NCBI RefSeq assembly: GCF_012489685.1
Contig: NC_080043.1
Location: 39,943,127-40,007,126, forward strand
Length of the DNA stretch: 64,000 nucleotides
Source: Lotus japonicus
Lineage: Eukaryota; Streptophyta; Magnoliopsida; Fabales; Fabaceae
Direction: 5' to 3'
Shown here: one piece after another, positions 1-10,386 of the stretch
Numbering within the stretch: the stretch's first letter is position 1
Layout: each line of letters begins with the position of its first letter
Notes under the pieces: model-generated
Seen by the model: the letters and a program-made list of their open reading frames with translations, nothing else
The model's database searches: none
What the model was told of the DNA's origin: nothing
Program-made: the position numbers and the translations under genes

Positions 1-92
1 ATGTTGACTTGTTTGTTTCTGTAAGTCTTACACTAGATCCTTCTCTGGTCACCCATATTTAACATTGTTGTGATTTTTTTTTTAGCGGTGTG

Positions 93-2665
93 GGTACATT
101 AACATAAGCGGTCTTCGCTGGTGAAGACTATGCTGACTCGAAGTCTTTGTTTAAGGAGGTTCATGAGATGAATCAAGCTATGAAGACAATTGTTGGAGGT
201 GCCAACGCTGCCCTGGGAAAGTTTATTGAAGTTGACTCTCGTCTACAACAACTTCAGACTCATCAAGATGTGTTGATTGCTAAGATGGATCGTTTTGATA
301 GATTTATATCTAAACATGGAGGTGATGGAGTTCATGGATTTCAAACTGAAGATCCAACTTCTGAAGAAGTTATTGCCAGTGTAACTGCTGAAAGCACAAA
401 GAGAGGAAATAATGGTAGAGTCAAAGATGCTATTTTGGAAAATGACATTATGAACATTCAGTTGGACATAGATGAAGGCGTGCAACCAAAGCAAACCTTC
501 TGCGGTTGGGTGTGGAAAACAACCTCAGCACACTCCCCAACTTTCTGGTGTTCTTTGCACTCTAAAGACATTCATAGGAAGGGACCCAACAAGACCAACA
601 TTGAATCCACGTTTTTCTAAAAGCCTTCGAAGTGTTTCAAATACACATGTAAGTATATTTGTTTTATTACTTGACACTTTGTTATATTGTTTTTAGAACA
701 ATGTTAGTCTTAATATTTTTCATTTGTAGGGCATTGTTGGGGCTTTTAAGAGGCAAGTTGTGGACCTTACTTGCAAAAAACTGTTAAAAAACTAACCTCC
801 CCACATGAAGGGGTTCCAAGGCTCCTAAGCTAGATGCAGCAGGTGGATCTTCCACTCCAATGGATTTACCAGAGAAGTGTGTTACTCCTGTAACTGCTTC
901 AAAGATACCAATTATGGGTCCTACTACATATATTCACCCTGCCCCTACACCAGTGACACCAAAGGTAGTTAGCTAATTTAAATATTTTTCACATCCATTG
1001 ATCACATAATAATTCTAACCCCACACATAATCACGAGAGAGCTAATTCTCAGTTCCTTCCACATCCGGCGATGGTGTTGACCCTGTTTGAGACCCAAGTG
1101 GCTACTTATGTCTAACAAAAAGACAAAGATCCAGAGTGGGTTAATTTTTCATTGTGCATTCTATTATCTTATTGAAATTTATATTGATAAAGTGCTGATA
1201 TTGTTAAATGTCATTTATTCATAGGGAACATTTGCTGCGTATGGGAAAACACACTGTTGTTATGAGAGACTTTGATTGTCTAATGCTTGGAAATCCCGTC
1301 AGTGATCAGGTATATGTTAATCAGATTATGATGTTAGTGGCATGGAAGATTAGTTTATCTCAAAGTTATCAAATCTCTGACACTGTTTGGTGCCTGCCTC
1401 CCTCATTTGTGGTACGATTATGCCTCTCTTATTCTATGTATTGAAAGTTGTAATCTGAAATTTACACTCATGATATGTTGTGACTTGTTTGTGTGACCAT
1501 GACATGTTGACACTTTAATAGTGAGAATAAACTCATGATATGCTGAAATTTAAACTCATCATATGCTAAAATTTACACTCATGATATGTTGAAATTTAAA
1601 CTCATCATATGTTGTGACTTGTTTGTGTGTCCATGCATGTTGACACTTTAATAGTGAGAATAAACTCATGATATGCTGAAATTTAAACTCATGATTTGTT
1701 GTGACTTGTTTGTGTGTCCATGGCATGTTGACACTTTAATAGTGAGAGTAAACTCATGATATGTTGTGACTCTCTTGCTGTTAGGAAAATGTTTACAAAG
1801 GTAAAACTATTGAAGAATTGTGTAGGTTGTATCTGTCCTTCTGGATGTACCCCTTTCAAACACTGAAATACGTAAGCTTGAATCAACTTTAATTATTAAG
1901 CATTTTGTCATTTTCACTTAACTTGTTGCTATTTTTTTTAGGATTATGCGAAAGATTTATGTACCCATAAAGAATGAAGCTGGACATTGGTTCTTGATGG
2001 TGATATAAATAGCTGACAAGATTTTCTATCACTTCGATTCTCACCTCAACATCGATGTCATCCCGATCAGAAACCAAACCATGAGCACATTGGTAATTAC
2101 ATGGTGTGGTTGATTTCATACTAATTTTATTAATTTGTATGACTAGTGTGGGGTTCTCATTGAGATGATGGGTACTTCAGATGATTATGATACTAATTGT
2201 TTCATACAAATTATTAATTTTCGATCGTGGCAAGTGAAGGAAGCTAGGGGTGTACTGAACACTGGTACAAGGTGTATAACTAATTGATCTGCTTGCTTTA
2301 TGATAATTTGAATTTCTTATTATCTAAATATTTGTTATGATTCACTTCAGCGACAACTCGGTTGTCTGGGTTATAAGCTGGTTGGAGATGAAGGCTGGTT
2401 TTCAGCCAAACAGATCTGGAATGGTAAGTCAGCCCTTGCTTTGCACACAACAATTTAAATTCCCCCCTTTAATTGACATCAAATTAATGAAGTTGTCTTT
2501 GTTCAGCCAAATTATGATGTTGTGAGGATGAATATTGTGACTGGGTTATTGTGCGACGAACATACTGCGAAGGATTGTTGAGGAGAATGCGTGTGTTCTG
2601 AAACTCCATCCAGCACGACTGGATTTCAAGAAGAAGCACCAAATTTTTTGTCTACCTTTGGTCTA
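93..2665 (+). pseudogene. Ulp1-like (C48) cysteine protease pseudogene carried by a MULE-type transposon
   Basis: The clearest part is 1940-2110, which reads as a Ulp1-type peptidase core: IYVPIKNEAGHWFLMVI, then YHFDSH. This fits the His and Asp region of SUMO-protease-like C48 domains. Later exon-like pieces are at about 2150-2270, 2345-2425 (a Cys-Gly-like segment and SWLEMKAGF) and 2505-2570 (DVVRMNIVTGLL). An upstream piece at 147-560 is a helical, Gln-rich segment without a recognised domain. The frame is broken by an in-frame TAA inside the protease core (about 2004) and by changes of frame between pieces, so it is read as a pseudogene. It runs towards the FAR1-type transposase on the other strand, tail to tail, as in MULEs that carry a Ulp1-like gene. 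Exon limits are uncertain. The assignment to C48 rests on motif recognition only. Confidence 0.6.
1468..1775. repeat. Imperfect tandem repeat in an intron-like part of the Ulp1 pseudogene
   Basis: The phrase GTTGTGACTTGTTTGTGTG followed by CCATG..TGTTGACACTTTAATAGTGAGA..AAACTCATGATATG recurs starting near 1477, 1611 and 1698. Spacing is about 134 and 87 bases. The longer interval holds an extra 45-50 base sub-unit of alternating AAATTTAAACTCAT and AAATTTACACTCAT. Confidence 0.8.
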
Positions 2666-2825
2666 GCCAAGGTATGAGGAACCACAAATGAAGGGATAAC
2701 TCAAATTGTTTGATGTTGAAGTGTTGATCACACATGTTTTACATATTAATTTGATCTATTGGTATAATAATTAATCCCTTCAATATTAGAACTGTAGTGG
2801 TTTATTGGTAGGTTAATTGACAACC

Positions 2826-4498
2826 CTATTTTGGTACCATTGTATTGGGTTTGATGTAAATAATGGGAGTTGGAACATTCTCATTTATGAAATACTCACA
2901 TTGTTGTTGGATTATTCTCATTTCTAATTTGAAAATGTTATCAGTGGAATAGTTGGATGCTGACCTTTCCAGTTTACGGAGTTGTGTTCGAGGAACATGT
3001 TCTCCATTGATGCAAGCAAAATCAGCTTCAAGCTCCCTATGGTGCTTATAACTTAGATAACGATTGAAATTGTGCATGAAATCAATCAGGTTGTTCCAGG
3101 AATTGACAAACCTTCCAACTTGAGCATGAAGCCCCTCAACCCTCGATGTAGTCCGAAACCCAGCAAAGAATTCACCCGGCATGTATGCGGCAACCCACAT
3201 TCCCTTCCGCTCATACAAGTCTTTGACCCACTCATTGTCTTCACAACCAAATTCGGTAACCATTTCAGCCTACTTTTACTCAAACTCTGAAATTTCAAGA
3301 TCCCATAGCATACACCAAGACAACTTGGATGTGAAATTATGATCACCTACATTGCTGGTTGCATTTCGAAGAAGATACGATGCGCATGATCTATGATAGG
3401 CTCTTGGCAAGACTCTTTTGATAGCATTCTTCATGGGCACATAACCATCAGTGATAATAAAGACTGGGGCTTTACCCAACATGACATCTAAGAATTGTTG
3501 AAGCAACCAAACATAGGTATCTTCTTGCTCATTAGACACCAAAGTAGCAGCAAATATAATAGTCTGATTATGGTGAGTAACACCAAAGAAAACCACAAGA
3601 GGACGTTTATATTTGCTCTTCTTGTAGGTTGCATCAAAAGCCAAAACATCACAAAAAACTTAGGGGTTGTTTTTACTAACACCATCACACCAAAAGAGCT
3701 TTTCTAACCTTCCTTCGCCATCAATTGTGTGACTCCAAAACACGCCAGGGTCTTTCTCTTTCATCCCACGCAACAAACCCAACACATCTCTTGCATCAAC
3801 CACTTCTTTCCTCCACTGACTATCTTGTACATTGTACATTTGATGCTTGCTAAATGGAACATTTTCATATACACCCATTTGATCAGCAAAAACCATGTAA
3901 GCATGTGGAATTCCAACACCAACTTTCTTGAAGTTATTCATTTGCGTAAATATCAGCCTCATTCATCTTTCTATGTGAAGATACAATACCAACCATAGAA
4001 AGATCTAAAAGGGCATGATTGTGTGCATCAAGAACAGACCGAACATACCATCGTTTGTCTCCCTTGTCAACATGGACTTGAAAATGAGGCTGACATCCAC
4101 ATCTAGTGTTCTTTTTCGAAAAACGCTTCCACTTTCGCTCATTAGCAAAGTACTCTATCCTTTTCCCTTACCTAAAGCAAACAAAAGTCTGTTGCAAAAT
4201 ATCTTCATCTTTGTTTTTTAAGACCCTAAACTTTTGAGCTGCAAATCCATGCATTTTGGCATACCATGTATAGAACAAGAACACAACATCACGATCTGGG
4301 AAGTGGTATCTCAACACATGATTCAAACTTAATTCTTTGAAATTTACATAACCCATATCCTCTACACAATTGATTGCAATCTCAGTGCTCCTCCTCCTCC
4401 TGTGAAATTTGTAAAATAATGTTTCTCACACGCTGACTTTGATCCATGACACACATGCAGGGATTCAAGATTAAACAAGTGCTTGTTGCTGAATAGTT
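2826..4498 (-). pseudogene. FAR1-related / Mutator-like transposase pseudogene
   Basis: Reading the minus strand from about 4,380: 4356-4168 gives a FAR1 DNA-binding start (FPDRDVVFLFYTWYAKMHGF). 4165-3980 gives the rest of the C2H2-like FAR1 finger (ERKWKRF, RCGCQPHFQV, DAHNHAL). 3962-3660 and 3644-3276 give the MULE transposase core (AFDATYKKSKYKRPLVVFFGVTHH with its DxT motif, then ITDGYVPMKNAI and HRSCASYLLRN). 3263-2826 gives the C-terminal part (SRVEGLHAQVGRFV). Frame changes occur near 3,967, 3,650 and 3,270, so the protein is broken. The young Copia element begins six bases upstream of this locus and probably separates it from its own 5' end. It may be a MULE mudrA-type gene or a domesticated FAR1 relative that decayed. 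The neighbouring Ulp1-like relic favours MULE. Confidence 0.7.
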
Positions 4499-4503
4499 TT
4501 TTT

Positions 4504-5713
4504 TGAAGGTATGAAAAACGGTAGAAAGGGGGGGTTTGAATAACGTTTTCAGTACAAAACTTCCACCTTAAAGATTTTGACAAATCTTTCGAGAACTTAA
4601 GTGCTAAAGATAAGAGATAGAGAAGCACACAAGGATTTTATCCTGGTTCACTTGATAAATCACTCAAGCTACTCCAGTCCACCCGTTAAGGTGATTTCTT
4701 CCTTCTTAGAATGAAGGCAATCCACTAATCAGGTAAGAGTTACAACTGCACTTGAAACCTACAAGTGACTAACAATTACACTGACTTAGCTCACACTAAG
4801 ATTCACTCTCTTAGTCTTCTCTAGGATCCGATCAACCTTGATCTCCTAAAGGAACTAAACAAACTGTTTATCAAAGAATTGTTTACAAGATATTTGCTTC
4901 TAAAAAGCTAATAGTAAACTCAATGAATTTCAGATGAAAGAAAGCTTAGAATATTTTGAATATGTCTTGCGCGTATGTATTGCTTCTCTTAGCCGCTTCT
5001 TTCAATCTTCAGCCTCTATATATACTCCAAGGATTAGGGTTGAGCGTTGCATGGGAAATGCTACCGTTGGAGGGCAGTTCTGGAAAATCCAGCTTCTGCT
5101 GTGGCTGAGAACGTTAGGTAGGTCGTCAGGAAGGTACACTTGCTTTTGTACTTGGATAGCGACTTGACCTTTTAACCTAGGAGACTTCTGATCAGGGGAA
5201 TACTTCATATTGGAACTTGTGAAGCCGGTTGATCAGAGTCAGAGGGAAAGCACAGATCCTCTGACCATTGTATCTTCTGATTCTGAACTCAGAGGGAAGA
5301 ACATGGCCTTCAGAGTTTCTTGCTTCTGGACTTCAGAGTTTCCACTATTCAGCTTCTGGATCTTCAGAGTCTTCTACACCATCAGAACATCTGAACCTTC
5401 AGTGTTTCTTGGTTATCAGAACTTCTGGATCTTCAGAGCTTCTAGCGACTGAGTCCACATCAGAGTTTGTATAGCTTCAGAACTTCTGAAGCTTTTCCAC
5501 TGTTCATACTGAACATGGTGAATGCGAAAGCGTTGCTTGGGTTACTCTTTATACACAGTGCTTCTGATTTGTGTGAGATTGAGTTGAGGTCAGAGCCTGT
5601 AAATAGCACACTCAGAAAAACACGTTAGAGTACCACAATTGTTCATATCAAAAGGTTAACTTGTAATCATCAAAACATAGAGTTGTACTACTAGATCAAA
5701 ACTTGATCTTACA
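4504..5713 (-). repeat. 3' LTR of Copia element 1
   Basis: Starts TGAAGGTATG and ends GATCTTACA on the plus strand, so on the element strand it begins TGTAAGATC. It is co-linear with 15362-16571 at a constant offset of 10,858 bases. It has an inverted repeat with 10-base arms at 5473-5493 and is dense in CAGA/TCTG words. The TATATATA at 5017-5024 corresponds to the promoter box of the other LTR. Confidence 0.95.
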
Positions 5714-5731
5714 ATCTCCCCCTTTTTGATG
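5714..5731 (-). other. Polypurine tract of Copia element 1
   Basis: On the element strand the sequence directly before the 3' LTR is ATCAAAAAGGGGGAGAT, the purine-rich primer site for plus-strand DNA synthesis. Its position next to the LTR boundary fixes the element's orientation. Element 2 has nearly the same tract at 50082-50098. Confidence 0.9.
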
Positions 5732-6455
5732 ATGACAAAACTAAGATTTTTGATGAACAATTCTTAAACATTAAACTGAATTCACTCAGAGTTTAGAGAT
5801 ATAGAATAAGACTTATCCTGATGTGAATAGTTTATCTTGCTCATTCTGAATTCAAGTCACTGCTTGATTCTGAGCTTAGCTCCCCCTGAATCTAATACTT
5901 GATGAAAACGTTAGTAAAGTCTAGATTCTGAGCTAAATGATGTAAGAGTTCAGAGTGAAAAACTTATGACATAGATGAAAAACGAATAATCAGAGCGCAT
6001 AAGTGATCAGAGTCATGGACAAGGTATCAGAGTCTTGGGTATCAGAGTCAACTTATAATCACTTCAGAAGAAGTGAAATGTATTCCTTGTATTTGCCCAG
6101 TGACACATCTATGGTCATGAAGGTGGAACTCTTAAATTCTCCAAAAGAAAAATAAATCACACTAACACATCTTACACATCAAAAACTGGGTGTACTCCCC
6201 CTTTTTGTCATAAGCAAAAAGCTTGGGGTGTGAAAAACTTAGCTTGAAGTACAAGGTACTCCCCCTTAGAGAAGGTCTAAGTTTAAAGAAAATGAAAACG
6301 ATGCAAGAGTCAGAGTTAGGCGAAAATAAATAAAAGAGTTAATGCAAGGGAAGAACGTTTACCACCGGTCAAGGGAGTAAATAGAAGGGTCAGTTACCAA
6401 GAACTTAACCTCGAGAAACTGTAAGAGCATTAACTTTCAGAGAGAAAGTGAAGCC

Positions 6456-6463
6456 TATATAAA
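6456..6463 (+). promoter_or_regulatory. TATA box for the antisense ORF in Copia element 1
   Basis: TATATAAA on the plus strand, embedded in CCTATATAAAGC, lies 55 bases before the ATG at 6518. With a start about 30 bases downstream, the leader would be about 30 nt. It points against the retrotransposon's own transcription. No transcript evidence is available. Confidence 0.55.
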
Positions 6464-6517
6464 GCGTTGGAGAGAAAGGTAAGCTTCACACCTCGAACAA
6501 TTTTCAGTAAAAAGGAA

Positions 6518-6910
6518 ATGGCATCATACAACGTAGCACTAGAAGAGCTGAGGAAGAAGGCCTTTGAAGAGGACTTGTTCCTGAACATCAGGCATCCAGA
6601 GGGTACAACGACCATCTCGGAGCTAACACGGACACTGCTGGAAGAGGACCTGCGTCCAGAGTTGGAGAGAGACCTGAAGGAATTTCTTGCCTTCGTGGAG
6701 GAGGTGCAAGAACTCAGCCGGCTTGAACTCAAGCTGCTGGAAGAAAAAGAGTGTTTGGAAGAGAAGCTCAAGTCTTCAGAAGAGATTCTGGAGAGGGATG
6801 AGCTAAAGAATAGGCTCAGCAACATCCAGCATGTACTGGATTGTCTGGAGAAGGATAGGTCAGAGCAGCGCCAGGAGTGCAGAAGAATGAGGAGAGATCC
6901 TCCATTCTAG
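6518..6910 (+). CDS. Antisense coiled-coil protein encoded inside Copia element 1
   Basis: A 130-residue protein starting MASYNVALEELRKKAFEEDL, on the strand opposite to gag-pol. The ATG sits in a strong plant context (GGAAATGGC). In-frame codons extend upstream to 6467 but without an ATG. The chain is almost wholly charged and leucine-rich: two acidic Leu-rich segments near residues 30-70, then a long predicted coiled coil (about residues 60-120, LEEKECLEEKLKSSEEIL), and a basic tail ending DPPF. No catalytic motif, signal peptide or membrane segment is visible. A TATA box lies upstream and AATAAA downstream, so the unit looks like a complete small gene. It sits between ORF3 and the polypurine tract, where other plant LTR elements have been reported to carry antisense ORFs. 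Function is unknown; a dimerising regulator or a captured host fragment are both possible. Confidence 0.6.
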   Translation: MASYNVALEELRKKAFEEDLFLNIRHPEGTTTISELTRTLLEEDLRPELERDLKEFLAFVEEVQELSRLELKLLEEKECLEEKLKSSEEILERDELKNRLSNIQHVLDCLEKDRSEQRQECRRMRRDPPF

Positions 6911-6955
6911 ACTTTTTAGGGAAGTAATGTATGATGTAAACACAAAAAGATTATG

Positions 6956-6961
6956 AATAAA
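6956..6961 (+). terminator. Polyadenylation signal for the antisense ORF
   Basis: AATAAA lies 46 bases after the TAG stop of the antisense coiled-coil ORF, on the same strand, in the run ATGAATAAAACGAG. The placement is typical for a plant near-upstream element. Confidence 0.5.
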
Positions 6962-7084
6962 ACGAGTTTAGCAAACATATGTGACATAAATATATAGATA
7001 TGCATATATAATCACAAACGAACAAATTAAAAAGGAAACAGAGTTTAACAAAAGGAAAAAGAAGAAAAAGAAGAGATCCTAAAA

Positions 7085-10000
7085 CTAAGGTTTGTCAGTG
7101 CGTCGCAGAAGTTCCATCATCATGTGCTTCATCTCAATCAGCATGGATTCATGAGTGTCAAGACGCTGTTCCATGATGTCGAGTCTGGATGAGCTTGGCT
7201 GAGTAGAACTGGAAGGAACATTCTGAGCAGCTTGAGGATCTGGAATGGAAGCAGAAGCAGCAGGAGTAAACACAACTGGTGCAAGTGCTTGGCATCTAAG
7301 AGCTTCAGCCTCAGCTTCAAGTCGCTCTGCCTCAAGTCTGGCTTGTTCAGCTTGAGCTGCTGCTTGACGTGCAGCTTCTTCTGCTTGTTCTTTCTTTCTC
7401 TTGGCTTCTTCAATAGCTTCAAGAAGCTTATTTCTCTGTTCTAGTTCATGAAGAGCCACCCTTCTAGCAAACCTTTGCTTTGCAGCCTCAATGCTCTGAC
7501 TTCCCTCTGCATGCAGGAGCTGCATCATAATTGGAACTTGAGCCACTAGCCAAGTGCTCAGATTGTTCCACTCATCAGCCACACTTTCAGCATTCTCACT
7601 GAGGTCAGTCTGACCGTGCACATTGCGGAGCCTCAAGGAGGCTTCATGATAGAAAATATTGATGCACTCAGAGAGAGATGTGGGTTGAAGGTGAGTATAG
7701 GGAATTATGGAGAGGTTGGTTTCAGGAGAGGCTGGGTGATTGCTGCTATGAGCTTCAGAGACACCTTGTGGAGAACCAATGTTAATCATGGGAGCATTGG
7801 GTTCAGAGGTTCCAAGGTGAGGGTCTGAAGTTTTAACCAGAGGATGAGGTGATCTAACCGAGGATTGGTTAGACACTGAATGTTCGGGTTCAGGTTCTGG
7901 TTGAATAGGCTCTTGTTGGTCAGGGACAGGGTGAGCTTGTTGAACCAAGGGGTCTGCCTCTTGGATAGGATTGGCCAAGATAGGTTCATCTGGGTCAACT
8001 AGACGTTCAGGTCTAGGGCCAGGATATCTCCTAGGGCTTGGACAAGTTAGGTAATATTCTTCCAAGGTAGACACCTTTTCTTTTCTAACCTCCATGAATT
8101 TTCTAATGGATTCAGAGTTATTGGAGGGAGAAGAATCAGCAACATTGGTTGGGAAGGATACCGGAGTAAAGGCTGTTGAAGAGTCTGTATCCGTGGTTCT
8201 AGCAGCAGGACGTGCTGATGCTCTGGGAGCAGAGTGATCAGACGTTCTGGGTTGTGGTTCTGTTTGGTTTGGCTCCGGTTGTTCATGGATGATTGGTTCA
8301 GAAAGTAATGGGTCATACGGAATGGTGAGGAGAGAGGTTGGTTCTTCTGACCTAGAGGGTTGATTCTGAAGCAAATTCCAGAGAGGTGCTTCAGTAGGGG
8401 AAGGTTGAAAGAAGGAAGATCTTGGGGAATGTGGTGGAGTGGTGGTTTGTGCGGCTGGCTGGGATTCAGGAATAGGAGTGAGGGGATTTGAGGAGTGTTT
8501 GAGCATAGCAGAAATAGGGAGTGCATCAAATAAATTCAAATCATCATCAGAAGCAAGTGCAGGCTTACTTGAATGTGCTGATGATCGAGTCACTCTGGCA
8601 GGAGGTTCAGTCCTTCTGACCACTTCAGCAGCTGGTTCCACCCGAGTAGGCTTCACCACGATTCTGACCTTCTTCTGCTTCTTCTTAGGAGGACCATCCT
8701 CACTATCACTATCATCACCATCATCAGGCTTTATCTTCGTCTTCTTGACCAGAGGGACATCAGATTCCTCTGAGGATTCTTCCAGAACCATCTTCCTCTG
8801 AGCTTTCTTCTTGGGAGGAGAAGGAAACTCTGGAGCTGGCGGCAGTCTGCTGAAGAATTCATCAAGATCAATTTCGAATCCTTGAGCCCTGAGGTCTTCA
8901 ACATAGCATCTGATGGCGTCAGGATTGTCTGCTTGAGTCCACAGTGGGTAGTCATTCAGAGGCATCCTTCTGCTTCTGATCTCAGAAGATGTGTCTTCAT
9001 GAGCAGGAGCAATCTTCTTCTGGACCAAACCCATCTTCTTCAGAGAATTTGCAGTGAAGACATCACTGACAATGGTGCTCAAATCCTCTGTGCAACCAGC
9101 ATTGATCAGATCTTGAATGAGGCCACTCTCAATGAAGAGATCAGACAACAGTCTCCCAAAGGGGATATACTTGATTGCTGACTTGATGGAGGCAGTAGTC
9201 CTAGACTTCCGGATACACTCCTTCAAGTAGGAGAACAGGAAGTAGGGAAGGCAGATCTTCCTCTTGTCTTGAATGAAGAACAACATCGCCTTCTGGTTGA
9301 AGTTGATGTAATCTGGGGAACTGCCCTTCGGTCTCTGGTTTATGCAGTTGAGCAGGATCTTGTGCCAGATCCTGAGTTTGGGGTGAAGGTCCATCACCTT
9401 GTAACTCGTCTTGCCCGGTTTGTAAGTGGTGTACAGGGCCTGGTTGGTTTTGTCTTTGGTGCTGGGTTTCAGCTTCGACTCAGTGAATTGGAACCGATAC
9501 CCATAAGCAGTGTCTGCACCTAGCAGATTCACGAATGACTTTTCAGAGATGATGATCTTTCTTCCAAGAATGTGAGAGACCACCTGAGTATCATCGCAGT
9601 CGGCGTGCTTCCAGAATTCCTTTACCAGTTTCTCATACACCGGTCCTCGAAGTCGGTTGAAGTAGTTTCCCCAACCTTGAGCTTGGACTTCAGGACGAAG
9701 ATCATACCCATTTGCTGCCAGGTTGTCGAGGTCGAATCTCCATTCTGCCAGGACTTGGAGTTCCTCAGGAGCAAATACGCAGTGAACGGCACAGCCCCGT
9801 TCTGCAATTGGAACAATCTGCTCTTGAGCTTGAACTCGTTCTTGTGCCGGGTTCTCAGAGCCCCTTTGACCGTTGCTAGACCAAATACCATGTGAGGGAA
9901 CTGAGGTGCATCTGCAGTAGATCTTCTGGTTTGTCTTACCATTTTGAAGAGGTTGAAGGTTTGAGGTAGAAGATGAAGGTTGAAAGATGAATAGAGATCG

Positions 10001-10186
10001 AGAGAGAAATCGAGAAAAAGGCGGTTTTGAAAAGCAGAGAGAGCGAGGGTGAAAACCGGAAGTGAAAGAGAACGTGTGTGGATAGTGGGTTTTATCAAAT
10101 AACCGTTGTTGATTCAAAAAGCACTTTAAGATCAACGGCTGAAAATTAAAGATAGATAGTAACAGTAAAATACACAAATCACACAC
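7085..10186 (-). CDS. ORF3 (env-like / plant transposon protein) of Copia element 1
   Basis: A single open frame of up to 1,033 codons. Its N-terminal third holds the conserved block seen in SIRE-type extra ORFs, including APEELQVLAEW, VQAQGWGNYFNRLRGPVYEK and the Leu-rich segment around PKLRIWHKILLNC. The middle is Pro/Ser/Thr-rich with acidic and Lys/Arg stretches that resemble nuclear localisation signals (KKKQKKVR). The C-terminal 150 residues form a heptad coiled coil (LLEAIEEAKRKKEQAEEAARQ) and a second short helix near the end. The start is uncertain. The most protein-like start, MVRQTRRSTADAPQ at 9942, lies in another frame, so the first 80 or so codons of this frame may be leader and an indel may lie between 9,940 and 9,780. 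No signal peptide or clear membrane anchor is seen, so envelope function is doubtful. Confidence 0.75.
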   Translation of the reverse strand: MCDLCILLLLSIFNFQPLILKCFLNQQRLFDKTHYPHTFSFTSGFHPRSLCFSKPPFSRFLSRSLFIFQPSSSTSNLQPLQNGKTNQKIYCRCTSVPSHGIWSSNGQRGSENPAQERVQAQEQIVPIAERGCAVHCVFAPEELQVLAEWRFDLDNLAANGYDLRPEVQAQGWGNYFNRLRGPVYEKLVKEFWKHADCDDTQVVSHILGRKIIISEKSFVNLLGADTAYGYRFQFTESKLKPSTKDKTNQALYTTYKPGKTSYKVMDLHPKLRIWHKILLNCINQRPKGSSPDYINFNQKAMLFFIQDKRKICLPYFLFSYLKECIRKSRTTASIKSAIKYIPFGRLLSDLFIESGLIQDLINAGCTEDLSTIVSDVFTANSLKKMGLVQKKIAPAHEDTSSEIRSRRMPLNDYPLWTQADNPDAIRCYVEDLRAQGFEIDLDEFFSRLPPAPEFPSPPKKKAQRKMVLEESSEESDVPLVKKTKIKPDDGDDSDSEDGPPKKKQKKVRIVVKPTRVEPAAEVVRRTEPPARVTRSSAHSSKPALASDDDLNLFDALPISAMLKHSSNPLTPIPESQPAAQTTTPPHSPRSSFFQPSPTEAPLWNLLQNQPSRSEEPTSLLTIPYDPLLSEPIIHEQPEPNQTEPQPRTSDHSAPRASARPAARTTDTDSSTAFTPVSFPTNVADSSPSNNSESIRKFMEVRKEKVSTLEEYYLTCPSPRRYPGPRPERLVDPDEPILANPIQEADPLVQQAHPVPDQQEPIQPEPEPEHSVSNQSSVRSPHPLVKTSDPHLGTSEPNAPMINIGSPQGVSEAHSSNHPASPETNLSIIPYTHLQPTSLSECINIFYHEASLRLRNVHGQTDLSENAESVADEWNNLSTWLVAQVPIMMQLLHAEGSQSIEAAKQRFARRVALHELEQRNKLLEAIEEAKRKKEQAEEAARQAAAQAEQARLEAERLEAEAEALRCQALAPVVFTPAASASIPDPQAAQNVPSSSTQPSSSRLDIMEQRLDTHESMLIEMKHMMMELLRRTDKP

Positions 10187-10386
10187 AGGAGATAAGCATA
10201 TCTACACGCAATCATAACAGACTATCACACGGGCACAAGGAACTGTGCATCAGAAATTCTGACACACGTGTTGTTGTCTCAGCTTCAGAGTCAGTACCAG
10301 TGGGCACACACACTCTGATTGAGTTACCTTCTGGACTAGACATCTTCTGATCAAGAAGTATCATAGTCAGAGGTTCTGATCCATCT

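Noticed and set aside
5280..5510. Heat-shock-element cluster in the Copia LTR
   Set aside because: The GAA and TTC triplets are spaced by one base where the consensus nGAAnnTTCn needs two, so the fit is poor.
6430..6825. Ser-rich 131-codon ORF on the minus strand
   Set aside because: It is the reverse shadow of the antisense coiled-coil ORF; its composition (Ser/Leu/Phe) mirrors Glu/Lys/Arg codons of the plus strand.
8439..8801. Plus-strand ORF of 120 codons across ORF3
   Set aside because: Shadow of the Pro/Ser/Lys-rich middle of ORF3, no motif.
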